From Numida meleagris (taxonomy: Eukaryota; Chordata; Aves; Galliformes; Numididae), in assembly GCF_002078875.1 (NCBI RefSeq), contig NC_034424.1, positions 6,370,793-6,434,792 on the forward strand: DNA of 64,000 bases. The letters are read 5' to 3'. Positions within the stretch are counted from its first letter, which is position 1; each line of letters begins with the position of its first letter. Position numbers and translations under genes: made by a program. Under the pieces are notes generated by a model. That model saw only the letters and a list, made by a program, of their open reading frames with translations. It was not told the DNA's origin and did not search any database. Shown piece by piece: positions 16,191 to 28,600 of this stretch.

Positions 16191-16479
16191 TCAGAAAACC
16201 GTAATTAAACTCTTTTATTTTTCTCGCAAAAAATAAATCACCTTAGAAACAAGCTGCATCATCAGGAAGCTACACGTAACTGCAGCAGTGCAACAGGACA
16301 CGTCTGGATTCGATTCCATTTGGAACTATGGCATGAGAGGGAGGAGGTCAGCATCCCCAAGACCCCTCCCATATCTGCCTGACAGACTGAACCACTCAGC
16401 AGTCAGTCTGGCAGGTCACCCTGACCCCAGGCTGAGGTGCTCCAGCAGCTTTTGCAGCAAATAACTGGGAGATTCGGGC
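16191..16479 (-). other. DDX31: DDX31 3'UTR (inferred)
   Basis: Sequence after the DDX31 stop on the minus strand up to just past the AATAAA complement at 16214-16219. It is about 265-290 bases long and has no other feature. Confidence 0.55.
16214..16219 (-). terminator. DDX31: polyadenylation signal of DDX31 (AATAAA on the minus strand)
   Basis: TTTATT on the plus strand, read as AATAAA on the minus strand, 261 bases after the DDX31 stop codon. A plus-strand AATAAA also lies at 16232-16237 but has no gene to serve. Confidence 0.65.
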
Positions 16480-16633
16480 TCATACTGGGATCTGCTGGTT
16501 GCCGGCTTTTCTCTGTTTTTTCTTCTTCTTCTTCTTGACCTTGGATACACCAGTGTCCATCCCACTGGAATATTCAGATCGCAAGAGCTCAGCCAGGCGA
16601 TGTTTGCCATGGGTCTTCTTGAGAAGGTCAGAC
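16480..16633 (-). CDS. DDX31: DDX31 coding exon 20 (last)
   Basis: Acceptor CTGCCCAG. It encodes the end of R660 and residues 661-710: [20 protein letters not shown], then the conserved [12 protein letters not shown], seven lysines, and [11 protein letters not shown] stop (TGA at 16482-16480). The lysine run comes from an AAG trinucleotide repeat. Confidence 0.92.
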
Positions 16634-19600
16634 CTGGGCAGGGGGAAGAGAACAGGAATTAGATTTCCTTCGCTCTCAAACGCTGCTAGGTGGGTTGCTC
16701 ATTTTACAGCTGTGGAAAGTGACATTTGCGCATTAGCAGAAGAACAGCTTCCTTTTTCTTGAGGCTTGATTTGAAATTCTGTCTCATGCAAAATTAGATA
16801 TTGTTGTGACAGGTTTTCACAAAGGTGGCAAAATATCATGCCGTTTTTAAAAGCAAGCCTTTGTTCTGTACAAATGCTCTTGCAGGGGTGGTGGGGAGAA
16901 GGAGGGAAGGTTGTGTGCTGAAGGCTGATGAATTAGGTGACACAGCAGTTTGAAAATTGTAATAATAATAAAACAGACTAAGAGCTCTAAGACACCGAAC
17001 AATGGGAACATTTTATAAACAGAGCTGAAATCCATTGCTTGGGAGCAAAAATCCCAAACAAACAATCAACCAAAAATGATTTCCAGAGTGTAACACCAGC
17101 AGACTCTTGCCTTGCATTGTCCTGCAGACATCACATGCACCTTGCAGCACTCCCTCTCCAGAGACCAGCTTTTGCAAGGGAAGCTGCACTCTGCCCAGCC
17201 TCTAAACTCCGATGTGGATCTCCCTGCAGCCCTAAACTGCCAGCTATAAATATAAAAACCCACTCAGCATTTTTCCACTGCAACTTCTGCCACTGCCCTG
17301 CTCTGTGACCTTGGGCAAATTTCATCCTCGTTGCTGCTGTCTCCCTCTCTTAACTATCTGAACCGCAGTCTCTTCGGTGGAGGACCCATTGCTCTCTACA
17401 ACGTTCCCATAGTCCTGGGCACGAGGGGGCATCCACAGCTGTTGGTGTCTGCACATTTTGCTCTTTGGTTTATTACAAAGACCAGAACCAGATCTCAGAC
17501 TTTTCCTGAGGAGTAAACAGAAGCCCATCTAAATAGAACAAAGGAATACAACAGGGGCCCCGCATCCATTCCAGCACGCATTGTTGATAACGCATGGACC
17601 ACAGCAGTCCTAAAGGGTGCAGCCACGCAGCACTGCCCTTCAGTTCCTTCAGGTGTCCAGAACCATGCTGGGGACCACAGATCCTTGGCTGCGGCAATAG
17701 ACGAACTCATTCGTTAGGCCAAATGGGAAAGGAAAAGAAAGGAAGGGAACTCTTGGCTATCTGGGATATTTGCTTGCCCCTTTTCCACAGCTCATTTTCC
17801 ATTCCCTGTGCAGTTCTCACGGCTGGAGCGTGTTTGAGAGGAAGGCTCTGAATGGTAAGAAGGATGGTGCGATGATTACCTCTGCAAGATGGTTTATCTA
17901 GAATATAAAGCCTGGAAGACAGAAGGGAGAAAACTCTGCTATCTTTGGCGTAGTCTCCATTCTCTCACTAATTTAAGACCCAAACTCTGCGCCGGCAGAA
18001 GGGTTAGAGACTGGACATAGCAGAGAAATAAGAAGCACAGCCACTGCCTGTTTTGAAACCATGAGAAACTAAGGGAAAAAGACAGAATCAGCTCTAGCGA
18101 AGCAATTATGCTGCTGGTAAAGCCCTACCTACAGTACCTGCACAGATGTGCCTTGTCAAACTGCCTTCCTGCACGTCCATGGCACCGCAGCACGGAGGGG
18201 CTCCATGGGCTGCAGGCACAGCACCAGTGCAAGGTGTGCCCTCAGCCACTCAGCAATGCTGGAACAACTTTGCAGGGTACATCTGCAGCTGCATTCCCCG
18301 CCCAGACCCCTCCATCACTTGACAAAGTTTCCATTTGACACTTTCGCTGTGTCTCCAAGCATTTACTACAGTAATTCAGGGTTACCAAGCAACAGATCAG
18401 TTTACTTAACAACACGGAACTATCTGCTGCAAAAGGACAAGTAATCCACCAGTAGCTGCCAGGCTGAATTTCAGCTCAGCAGGGAGGTTGTCCAACACTT
18501 TATTATCAATCAGGTGAAATCATTGCCCAATTAGTAAATCAATACCCCCCGCTGTGGTGATCAGCTGTACATAGAAAAATAAGGATGGGGGGGGAGAAAG
18601 AGAGGTTTCTTCCTCTAACGAGGGCCACAAAAATCAATGGGGCTGTGCTGGGGAACCTGTGCTGATCACTGGAAGTAGAAAAACAGCTGTCAAGGCCCCG
18701 ATTAACAACAAGATGCAAGAGCCACCGGCAACAGTGACAGGCTGCAGTGACAGCACGCAGGGAAAGTGCACCAGGTCAGGATCCCTGGCCAGATCCTTAT
18801 CCCTGCTGTGCTGCTGCTAACCTGTACATTCCCTTCTCTGCTCCACTGGCAAAAGTCTCCAGGGCTCTGCTAGAGGAGCCAAGCTAACAAGGAAAGGTGC
18901 CCTGTGGTTATGAGACAAAGCCCAGGAGAATGGAGAGAGACCTCAGCACTCACTCTCTGAACATCCTTGGGCAAAGTATTTAACCTCTTTGTCCTTTGTG
19001 TCCATTCTCCCACCTCGTAACCCGGGATGTCTGTATTTCCGTGTCGCCGAGGGCTGGTGTGATGCTAACTGAACAGAGCTGTGTGGCAATACCAGATACC
19101 TGGCAAAAAGCTTCACACAACGGCTGGAAACGTAAGACACATTTGCAACACAGACAGAACCCATGTTCCCATCACTGGATAAACACATGGATTGTCAGCA
19201 TCTCTTCCTGTGATCTCATGTCTAGATATCATGCTGTATTGAGCTCTAATGAGAACACATCATGTTGATAACGGGCAGAGAAATCCACAGCCCTTTAAAT
19301 TCCTCCTTCCAAACAACAGTTAGTGTTTTGGTGGGGAACTACAAAACACTGAAACGAAGGGGAACTCGCAGGGAAAAAAAAATAATAATTCACTAATGAT
19401 TGACCATCACGATGTGCTATAGTGCCAAGATTTCGGCAGGGCTTAAAGGAGAAAGGAATGCTCAAATGGATGAGAAAATAGCTAGTTTTATTAGCTAGGG
19501 GAAAGCAAGACAGGAGCAGAGAAATCGTAACTCAGAAAATGAAACAGCCCCAGTGTGCACACTAGGAGGAACTTTCCCTGCACGCAAGTTATTTGACTTC

Positions 19601-22600
19601 TCTGTGTTACTGTCCGCAGTGACCAGCTGCCCAGCCCTCCACCCCAAAGGAAATCCGAACCATTTTGGACTGCTCTTCCTTTCTGGTCCTGTAACTCTCA
19701 ATTCACTGCTCTGCTTCAGAGTACCATAAAAAAGCATCCACACAAATCTTTGTTGACATCATAAAAAAACAAACAAACAAACCAACCTCCTAATGTGAAG
19801 GCGACACAAGTGATTAGCTTCAAATCATAGGATCGTTAAGGTTGGAAAAGACCACTGAGATCATCTAGTCCAAACACAACCCACCACCACCATGCCCACT
19901 AAACCATACCCCTCCTGGACATGGAGATTCTCAAACATTTGGTGTGAAAGGACCAAGTGACAGTGCTAAGAAAAGGATGGAGCATCTGAAGCCATTTTTC
20001 ATTTTCATGCTAGAATTCCAGTCCGTGTATCACACTGACGTACCTGCTTCATTACAGAGCTGAATCGCAAGCTGATCTCCCAGCTAAAAACTCCTACGTG
20101 TCAGAGCAGCGCACCCACGCACGTGTGGTTTCTCAGACACCATTTGATGGTTGAGAAGATGCCTCTTTTTCCCTAAATGGTGAGCACACTTTTTCTTCTC
20201 CTTCACCTTGGTTAGTACTGCTGCCTGTTCCTTTGTCTCGAGCTCTGTGGAACGTTCGGTGCGATGCAGTGCAGCAAGTGTGATGACCTTTAACCATCTT
20301 GCAGCATCTGCAGCAACCAAGGGTTCCCAAACTGCTTCAGCTGAGGAAGACAGAGTATAAAGTTCTGACGCACAGTCCCAGAACTCATGGTGTGTCTTTG
20401 GAGGAGACTGAGGTAGGTTGTTTCATTTATCAGAAAGCATTTCAACATGGAGCGTGCTATCAATCTGCCTGACAGCATCTCCAGCAGCTCTTTGAAACTG
20501 TGCCAGCAGCAGAGCTGGGTTACCTCTGGGCCAAGGCTGCTGCAACACCTGCTTTTTCTACTTATAGTGTTGGATGAACCATCTGCAGCCAACGCAACCC
20601 TGTTTGCATTGTTTTTTCCATTGCTGTCTTTCGTGGAGTGGGGGCAAGAAATTCATCAGCAGTCCTACACTGCTCTCAACAGACAGCCTAGGGACTCCTA
20701 TCACCTGATATAAACACTGGCTTGAGAAGAATGCACAAAATTATCACTTGGTCAGATCGAGCATCAAGTGCTGCTGCAGTACAGTCAGAGCAGAGTGGTA
20801 TTCACGTCGAGACAACCTAACAGTAAAGTCCACTTTTACAGAACACAGAGAGACAAAATTGGATAACAATCTTGCAGCCAAACCCTTAAGGGCCTAACAA
20901 TACTCATATTCAGAGCAATGCCAGGGTAATAATGATGCAAATCAATCCCCTCAAACAGAGGCATCCTGTACACCTTACTTTGATCCCGTGTTAGCTAAGA
21001 TTTGACTTAACCCTGAAGTTGAGGGGATTTTCACCTTAATTTTTATACCTTTCTTTGCACATGCTGTAGCAGCAATGACTATATTTGATATTCATCAATC
21101 TTTCTGAGCATTCCCCTAGCAATGAGTTCCACAGAATCCATTGAACTTAAGGACTTATCTCTTTCTTTGTAATGGCATGAGCTCACAAACAAGGCAAATT
21201 AAGTTGTGACTCCCCATTATAGTGAAACCCTTTGGCTTCCAGAGAGATCAATAGGGAAAAAAACCCAGACCACCAGTCCCCCACAGAATGCCATAAAACC
21301 CTGCTGATTCACAGTGCAAAACACCGAGCAGCACAGGGAGGCTTGGTGGAATGGCAATAGGTCTTCGGCATCTGCATTGTGAAAGAGTCAAAAGACATGT
21401 CTATTGGGCATGTCAGCTGCTTCCTGTGCAAGCTGCTTCTCTGCAGTGAGTGAAAGACAGTTAATCCCTCAATGGAAGTGGGATCAGCTTCCTTGCATCT
21501 ACCCTTCAGTAAAAGCACGAGCTTGGGTACTTACTAAGCTGATGTACTGTAACTCAATATACAGGATCTGGTTCAGCATTCCAACTTCTGAAGAAATCAT
21601 GAGCACATGATTTTGCCATCCTCAGACTGGGTTTTCCAAAAACCTCTATGGCTAAGGGCACAGCTGCTTTGATTGCCTTTACCCCACTTTCAACTGGACT
21701 GCCCGTTCTTTCATCTCTGGGCAGGTGCTGAGAGACAAGGCCTTTAATTAAAAACAAGTACTGGATGTTTGGAGACAATGTGTAATAGGACAACCAACAC
21801 TCGTGGAATCACATGAGAAATATAATTAAAAAGATTGCTTCGTGACTCTTGACTCCACGCCTCGCACGTTACAATTAAAAACCATTTGTCTTTTTATGGC
21901 AGTCTAAATTCTGCTCTCTGCTTTGTCAGGGTGAAGTCAAAAGCAATTCTCTGTAAATTAACAGTGCTTTCTTGAATTTATGTTAGCAGATACTGAATTT
22001 GAATCTATATTCAACTTTTTCTAAACCATCCCTTAAATACTAACATATCCTCTTTTTTTTTTTAACATAGACAAAGTTAATTAGAAATAAGTTTCGCAGG
22101 CAATAACAGCTGTATGACACAATGGGCCATTTTTGCAGGGTTTTAACTTTCCAGATGTTCTCAGATTTGAAACCTAGAGCTTGAGCAGTGACAAACCCAT
22201 GCACAGTCTGCCCACTTGCCTTGAGTTGCAATTGTATGATCCACGTGCAAATGAGCTTTCAAATTACTGTGACCATTTGTTCCAACACCTCCACATCCCC
22301 CAACCCCATGCATCCTGTGCCTAAACTACCTACTGTATCTTGAGCTTGTCTGTACTATAATAGGATGAAGACTTGGGGAGGAGGAATGCTGTCTAGAAGA
22401 GGTGCGTAACAAGGGAAAAAGTAGCTCTAACAGAATAGCAACATCATAGGAACACAGAAAGCCATTGTTGCAGGCCAAGTAATCCTGTGACACGCTACTG
22501 TCAGTCATAGCTTGACACCCTGCTGGGCCAGCAAGACATCAAAGCCCACCCCATACCATCTTACATGCTCTTTATCAGCTAATCAGGCTATTCTTCCTCA

Positions 22601-25600
22601 AATAAAGCTCCGTTAAATCCCCCCTCACAGGGGCATTCCCATCCTGTTGCCCATCTGCTGGTGAGGGTCAGCTGAAGCAGGAGGCAGATCAGTGCTCTGT
22701 CCCTGGTGGCTTCTCAAAGCAGGACAATGCTGTCTCTGACTTTTTATTTTAAAATCCTTTCCCCATTCTTTCTTCCTTCTTTTTTTCCCCCCCCCCCTCC
22801 AAAATACATACATGTGCAAGAGATGTCACCAGCCTAGGAACAATTAAGTGGATTAGTGCTTTAATTGCATGGCTAATGCGGTTTGCAGCAACAATTACAT
22901 GGAAGGAGTCACAACTGATACCAGGAAAAGAAGAAAGATTTTTCTTCCTTCGAATTACTGCAGTGATTTTACAGGCAAGCCAGAAGTTTGCAGTCTGCTG
23001 TTGTGCTGGGGAAGACCGCAAGTGCTTAACATTGTGATCTCAGAAGGGAGGACTATCTGTCTTGTGGAACCACCTCAAAGCACCTAGGATCGGAGGTATT
23101 GAGCATTTTCATCTCTATCTCAGGCAGAGGAGAGTACTTGGGGCTGTTCTCCAGGTCTGACACAGAATCTCAGATTCTTGATGCAGGAAAGGAGTGCCTA
23201 GGAGACTGGAATGGATGTCAGAGAGAGGAGAAGAACTGGTATTTGTCAAGGCCAGGAAGGAAGAAAAGAAGTGCATTTTGAGATAAATCAGCACTCACGC
23301 TGCCTCGATCACAATAAGTAGAATGGTCAAACTCAAAAAGTGAAAATACTCGTTCCTCTGCAGTTTCCTTGATGCTTTTATCGCTCTATGCCATATACCA
23401 ACAGCAAGCAATTATGCACACAGCCCTATCTGAGAGACTTTCCCTAGACAGGCATGAGGGCAGAGTTGCTACTGCAGTTGCTCCCAAGCCAGGAATCACA
23501 GATCTGTGTAGGACTGTGTGACTGGAAATGAGAATGTGAATGGAAAAACCTGCCAGCTTCTACTGTGGAAGCGCTTGGCTCCAACAGGACTGCTGCTGGA
23601 GCTCTGTCACAACCATGACCTGTGCAAGGCAGAGAACCACTCCAATATATGGGAAATCTCATGCTTTGCTCTGGAACAGTGCCTGTGCCCTTCCTTATCC
23701 TTCAAAGTAGCTCCGGAGTTAAGTATAAATAAATAAAAATTAGGCTCCTTCTACTCGTGCCTCAAGGGCTAAGAAAACAGAAAAGGTGCAGCAAAACCCA
23801 GGCTAGTCCATGGAGACTCTTCACACATAACAGCTTCCTTCAAAAAAAGAGCATCTTTATCAGAAGCTACAGTGAGCTAATTTTTTTTAAAACTAAATTC
23901 CCATTCAAATGTTTAACCAAGTTGGTTTAATACACGTAATTTTTAGGCACTCTACCGCTGTTGGGAAGAAAGGGAGAAGTAAACAACAGCTCAGAGCACA
24001 GCCTAAGCCAATGTCTCAGCATGATTTAGCCTCTCAGCAATCACAAATGAACTCCTGGAGCAACCACAAGAGCTTCAGGGAGCAATGCATACCATGGACT
24101 GGCACATGGCACCCCTTGGCTTGAGAATGTCAAGCTGGCCTACCTTTTTGCTCTTGGTTTGGTTTTCTTCGAGTTAGTAGTTGGAAGAGTCGTCAGGTTC
24201 TGGGGAGCATCTCTCAGGCCAAAGCTCTTGGCCACATGACCCAGGTGGATAGATTTGATGTGGAAGATGTGCTTGAGGTTTCTGGGATAGGCAGCGTAGG
24301 CACAAAGAAAAGACTGCAGCGCTGGGGAGAAAAAAAAAAAAAGTGAATTCTGTTTGCTACTGCATCTTTATATATATATACTTAAAGATTCAGCTGTTCC
24401 AGCTGAAAGGACATTGGTCTTGTCCTTTGGGACACCTTCTGGTCAGCAGCTGGTGAATAAGGTTGGTATGTTAAAAATCTGTGAAGGTTGTATATAGTAC
24501 TGGTACAATCCCGTAAGGAGAAGAAAGGTGGTGGAGAAGGGTCAGGAACTGAAACAACACTACATTAAGTTGCATTAGGTTTGCCTCTTGTAAGGATGCC
24601 CCTTCTGCCACAAAGGGTGATGTCTGCAGCACATCTCACACAGAGTTGTTGACATCAAAAGGTAGCAGAAAGGGGGAAAGAGGGAATAGAAGGATACAGG
24701 GATGAAGAAAGGAAAATTGAAGCATGGACGTGGCAGAGGAAGGCTCCTCCAATATTACAATCCCAGCAGTCCATGCATTTTTCACCAGTTACTAGATAGT
24801 CCCTTATAAATATCTGAGAACCAGATGGATTTCCTGACTCATCACTGCGCTGAGAACAGAGCTCACCTTCTCAGAAGGGAAAAATAATAGGATAGTGTGC
24901 AAATTTCCTCTTTCACATCTTTATATTCCTGTAATGCCCTTCCCTCAGGGCTCATTGCTCCAAAGACAATCATCCACTAATATGAACACCAGCACTACTC
25001 CTCAATGTACCTGCAACATTATACCCAGGTCGTCCTCTCTGCTATAGGGAATACAAGGACTCTTAGTAAGGAAACTCTACAGCTCAGAAAATGCCTCCCC
25101 ACAATCCCCTGACTGCTCCTCTGCTTCTAAACCTCCTGTGCCTCCCCAGCCCTCATCCCAACCACCACCTTCATCTCTGTCTCCCTCTCAGTCCCTGACA
25201 GCAGCAAGCTCTAAACTCTAACCTCTCCTGCCCTTGCCTGTTGAGCCACCGGACCAGCAAGTTTGCCCACAGCTTACGTCTAATCTCTTGGCAGCAGCAG
25301 GAGATTGGAGTTTATGAACAGTAATAAAAATGTCATTTTAGCAGATCAGCTCCTGGAAGGACCCAGGGAATCCATCAAAGCTCTGTTTACTGAGCAAAGT
25401 GAACTCCTTTTCCCAATCGATGAGAAGAAAAGATTGAGTTTTTTGCACCTTCTTCCCAATTTCACAACGTTACTGTTTTAGAGGCATCTGAACATCAAGA
25501 GACCTGTATTTTCCCAGAAAGAGAATGTTAAATTCCAAACACCAAGTCTCACTGTCTCATCTGAAGGCCATCCCTCTGAGGGCTTATAAACCAGCTCACA

Positions 25601-28600
25601 TGCTTGCAACAACTCTGTTCTGCTGCTGTTTTTTTCACAAAGTTATTGGTCAAATTCACCTGCTGTGAGAGGGTGCAACTCCTCAAAAGGAACAACACGA
25701 ACTTGCTCTTGCACTGAATCCAGTCCCACTGGAGTTAATATAGCTGTCTTTCTTGCAGCATTTGAAATGGTTGACACTAAAGATCCTGTTATGATGAAGG
25801 CTGAGCTCATCTCCCACAGTTCTTCAGATGGCAAAGGCTGCTGGTACTCTCTCCCAAGATCATAGTTTGAGAATGAAAGTGCCAAAGGCCCCCCACTTCC
25901 CAAAGTCCAGCCAGAAAACTGCCAGCCCCAACACTGACTCAGAGCATGTGAAAGAGAGACTAATCCAAATCTGAACTAACAGCCCTGCCACATCAGCAGG
26001 GTGAAACCTCAGCTCACATAACTGTCCTACCTCTGGGGAGGTCAGAGCTGCTAACGTTCATCACAGCATCCATGAGATTTAAATGAAGACCCAACACTAG
26101 CCCAGGGAGGTGCATGCTGGTCTGGGGAGATTTCAGATTTGCAATGATGTAAGAGAGTGGACTTAGGCTGGTCCTTTTCCCATGCACAGCCTCTCTTTTC
26201 TACTGGAATTCCAGCAGAAAGACAAAGGGAAAAACCAAAGAACTACACGTGATGGAGGTTAGATAGGTTTGTGCATAAATGTCTGGATAAGCTTGTGGGG
26301 ACATTTTGCCAGTGTTCAGAGTGTGTGGGGACAGGAAGGAAGAATGCACCAAAACCACCACCAACACAAGCTTTGTGCCGCAGCAGTGGGCTCCTGTAAC
26401 CCTGCTGTCCCTCTGCACACAATGGTGCTGAGGACAGAGAGGGCGAGACCAGCTGCTCGACTACTAACCACAAACAGTGCAACGTGGAGGAGAAACACAA
26501 GGTTTGCTTCCCTACCTTCCTGTAACCACAGCAGCACGAAGGTTCAGAAGACAACCTCCCGAGCTCTACACACTGCAGCTTCAGAGCAGCATACCTGTCA
26601 CCACGTAAGACCTCAGTTTTCCAAAAGGGGCTCCACACTCCATGAAGTTTGTCCTTCAGAAAGCAGGGCTCAGCCACAGCTCTCCTCCCATGCTATCACC
26701 CTGCTGGTCAGTCAATCAAGTTTGAAGGGCAGCGCCTTCCCTGAGCTATCCGAGTTTGGAAAATATGGGACTGAAGGGCAGAAGGGACGAGTGGGCAGGC
26801 AGCCACTCGCCTTCTCAAAGCAGGCTGCAACCAAAACACTGCTTATTAACACTGACTAGGTCAGAAAATGGGGAAAAAGAGAAAAAGCGAGAAACAAATG
26901 CATCTCTGGCACAGTTTCCAATTGATTGTCTGCCATGAAAGCAAAAGCCAGCTGCCATGTTAATTATTCATGATGCCTGGCGCAGAGGGGAGGAAGAGGG
27001 GGTTTATGGAAGCCACTCAGCAGTGGAAAATTTGCATATGTAGATAGCGGAATAGGGAAAGAGGTGGAGTACTCCTGCACAAGACAAATGGGATGCATAA
27101 CGCTTCAGCATTTCCTGATATATATTCTGTACTTCTAGTTTGTCGCTAAAAAAGTTTAGTGTTGAGGTCAGCAACAAGTGCATACGGAGTGCATGTGTGT
27201 GTGCTTACCTGCAGTGATGTATGCTGGATAAAGAGAGACCACAGAGGTTTTCTGAGTGTGCTCAAATATGTTTTACTAACATTCAGAAAAAACAGCCCCT
27301 TTGACCCCTTTAACAGATCCAATCACGTCTCTTGATCTCAAACAATTGTGATGCTGAATGTAAATTCTATGTTGAGAACGGCCTCCCCTTGCTCAGCTTA
27401 CACCATGACACTGTACAGCTCAAAGGCCAGCTTCCCCATTTGTTTTTGGACCACTTAGTACATGACTTAAGTTGTACATGCAGTATAGTTCCTATCACAT
27501 TCCTGACAAGTCTCCCATCTTCTTCCCCAAATCCACCTCACGCCGGACTTTTCAGAGAAGCAGAAGCAAAAAGCTTCTTGGACTGCTCAGTGACAGCAGG
27601 TGCATATCTGGTCAGGCAAAGATGGACACACCATCTCCAGATTTATTCCTAGGTACAATTATTATTAAATCCACCTTGTTTTTCCTACTCCCTGCTTGCT
27701 TTTGCGCGTACTTGTGCTCTCTCCCATTTTTCTCCCATCCCACAGAGCAACAACCAGTCTGAGAGCTCCTCCCAGGACAGCCTGCTATACAGCTTTCAAA
27801 CTCACCCCCGGTGCAAAACTGAAAGCACCAAGCAGGTATTGCACCGGGTGTGGTGAAGCAGGTCACTCATGACCTTCCCAGAGTAACACGCTCTCTGTTC
27901 GCTCACGTGATTGGGTCAGAGCCCTCAGATGTGAATCCTGCTGAAAGCCAAGATTAAACCTCATTTGCACTTAATATGGGAATGCAAGAAATTAACATAT
28001 AATATCATCACAAAGCCTTCTGGGCCCATCCCAACCCCCTGCAGAGCCCAACGGACCCAAAAAAAAAGGTTTCTTCCAATCCTTTTCCCTGAAGCAAACC
28101 TTGGCAGCTTATGAGCCCTCCTGGAATAAACTGAGAAGAAAAGCACCGACCTTTTTTTGCCCACCGGATGGTCCCCCCGCTGGAGTGAACGTAATTTTCA
28201 AATTTTGTTTGCAAGACCGTGGCCCGCTCCCGGACTTCCTGAGGGTCCACGCCACAGGATTTCTACAAGGGCGGCGAGAGGATTAGAGGAAAGAGAGAAT
28301 TTGAGTCAGGAATAATGAAGCAGTTTACAATAGATTTAATAACAGTAAAATCACACAGTAACCACCCAGGGGCCAACAAAGGTAATCCTCTCAATATTAC
28401 TAGAGAAAAAAAAAAAAAATTATAGATAAAGACGTTAAAGTCAAAGCAGCCAGTAAGCACTCCAAGGTGAGGAGAGCAAATCAGTTTTAATTTTGTGTTT
28501 TCTAACATCTTTCACGTATCATTTTCCCCTCAGATTCAACAGGCCAGATACCACTGCTCATTTCCACTGCAGTTATTCGGAGTAACTCTCCACAGGCTCC

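Larger units (their letters stand above)
16634..24143 (-). other. DDX31: DDX31 intron 19, no exon seen
   Basis: 7.5 kb. Contains two MIR-like relics (17283-17325, 18955-19020), a CR1 tail (19824-19925) and three AT-rich islands with homeodomain-type words (18485-18570, 21815-21900, 22838-22908). The rest is unremarkable single-copy sequence. Confidence 0.75.
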
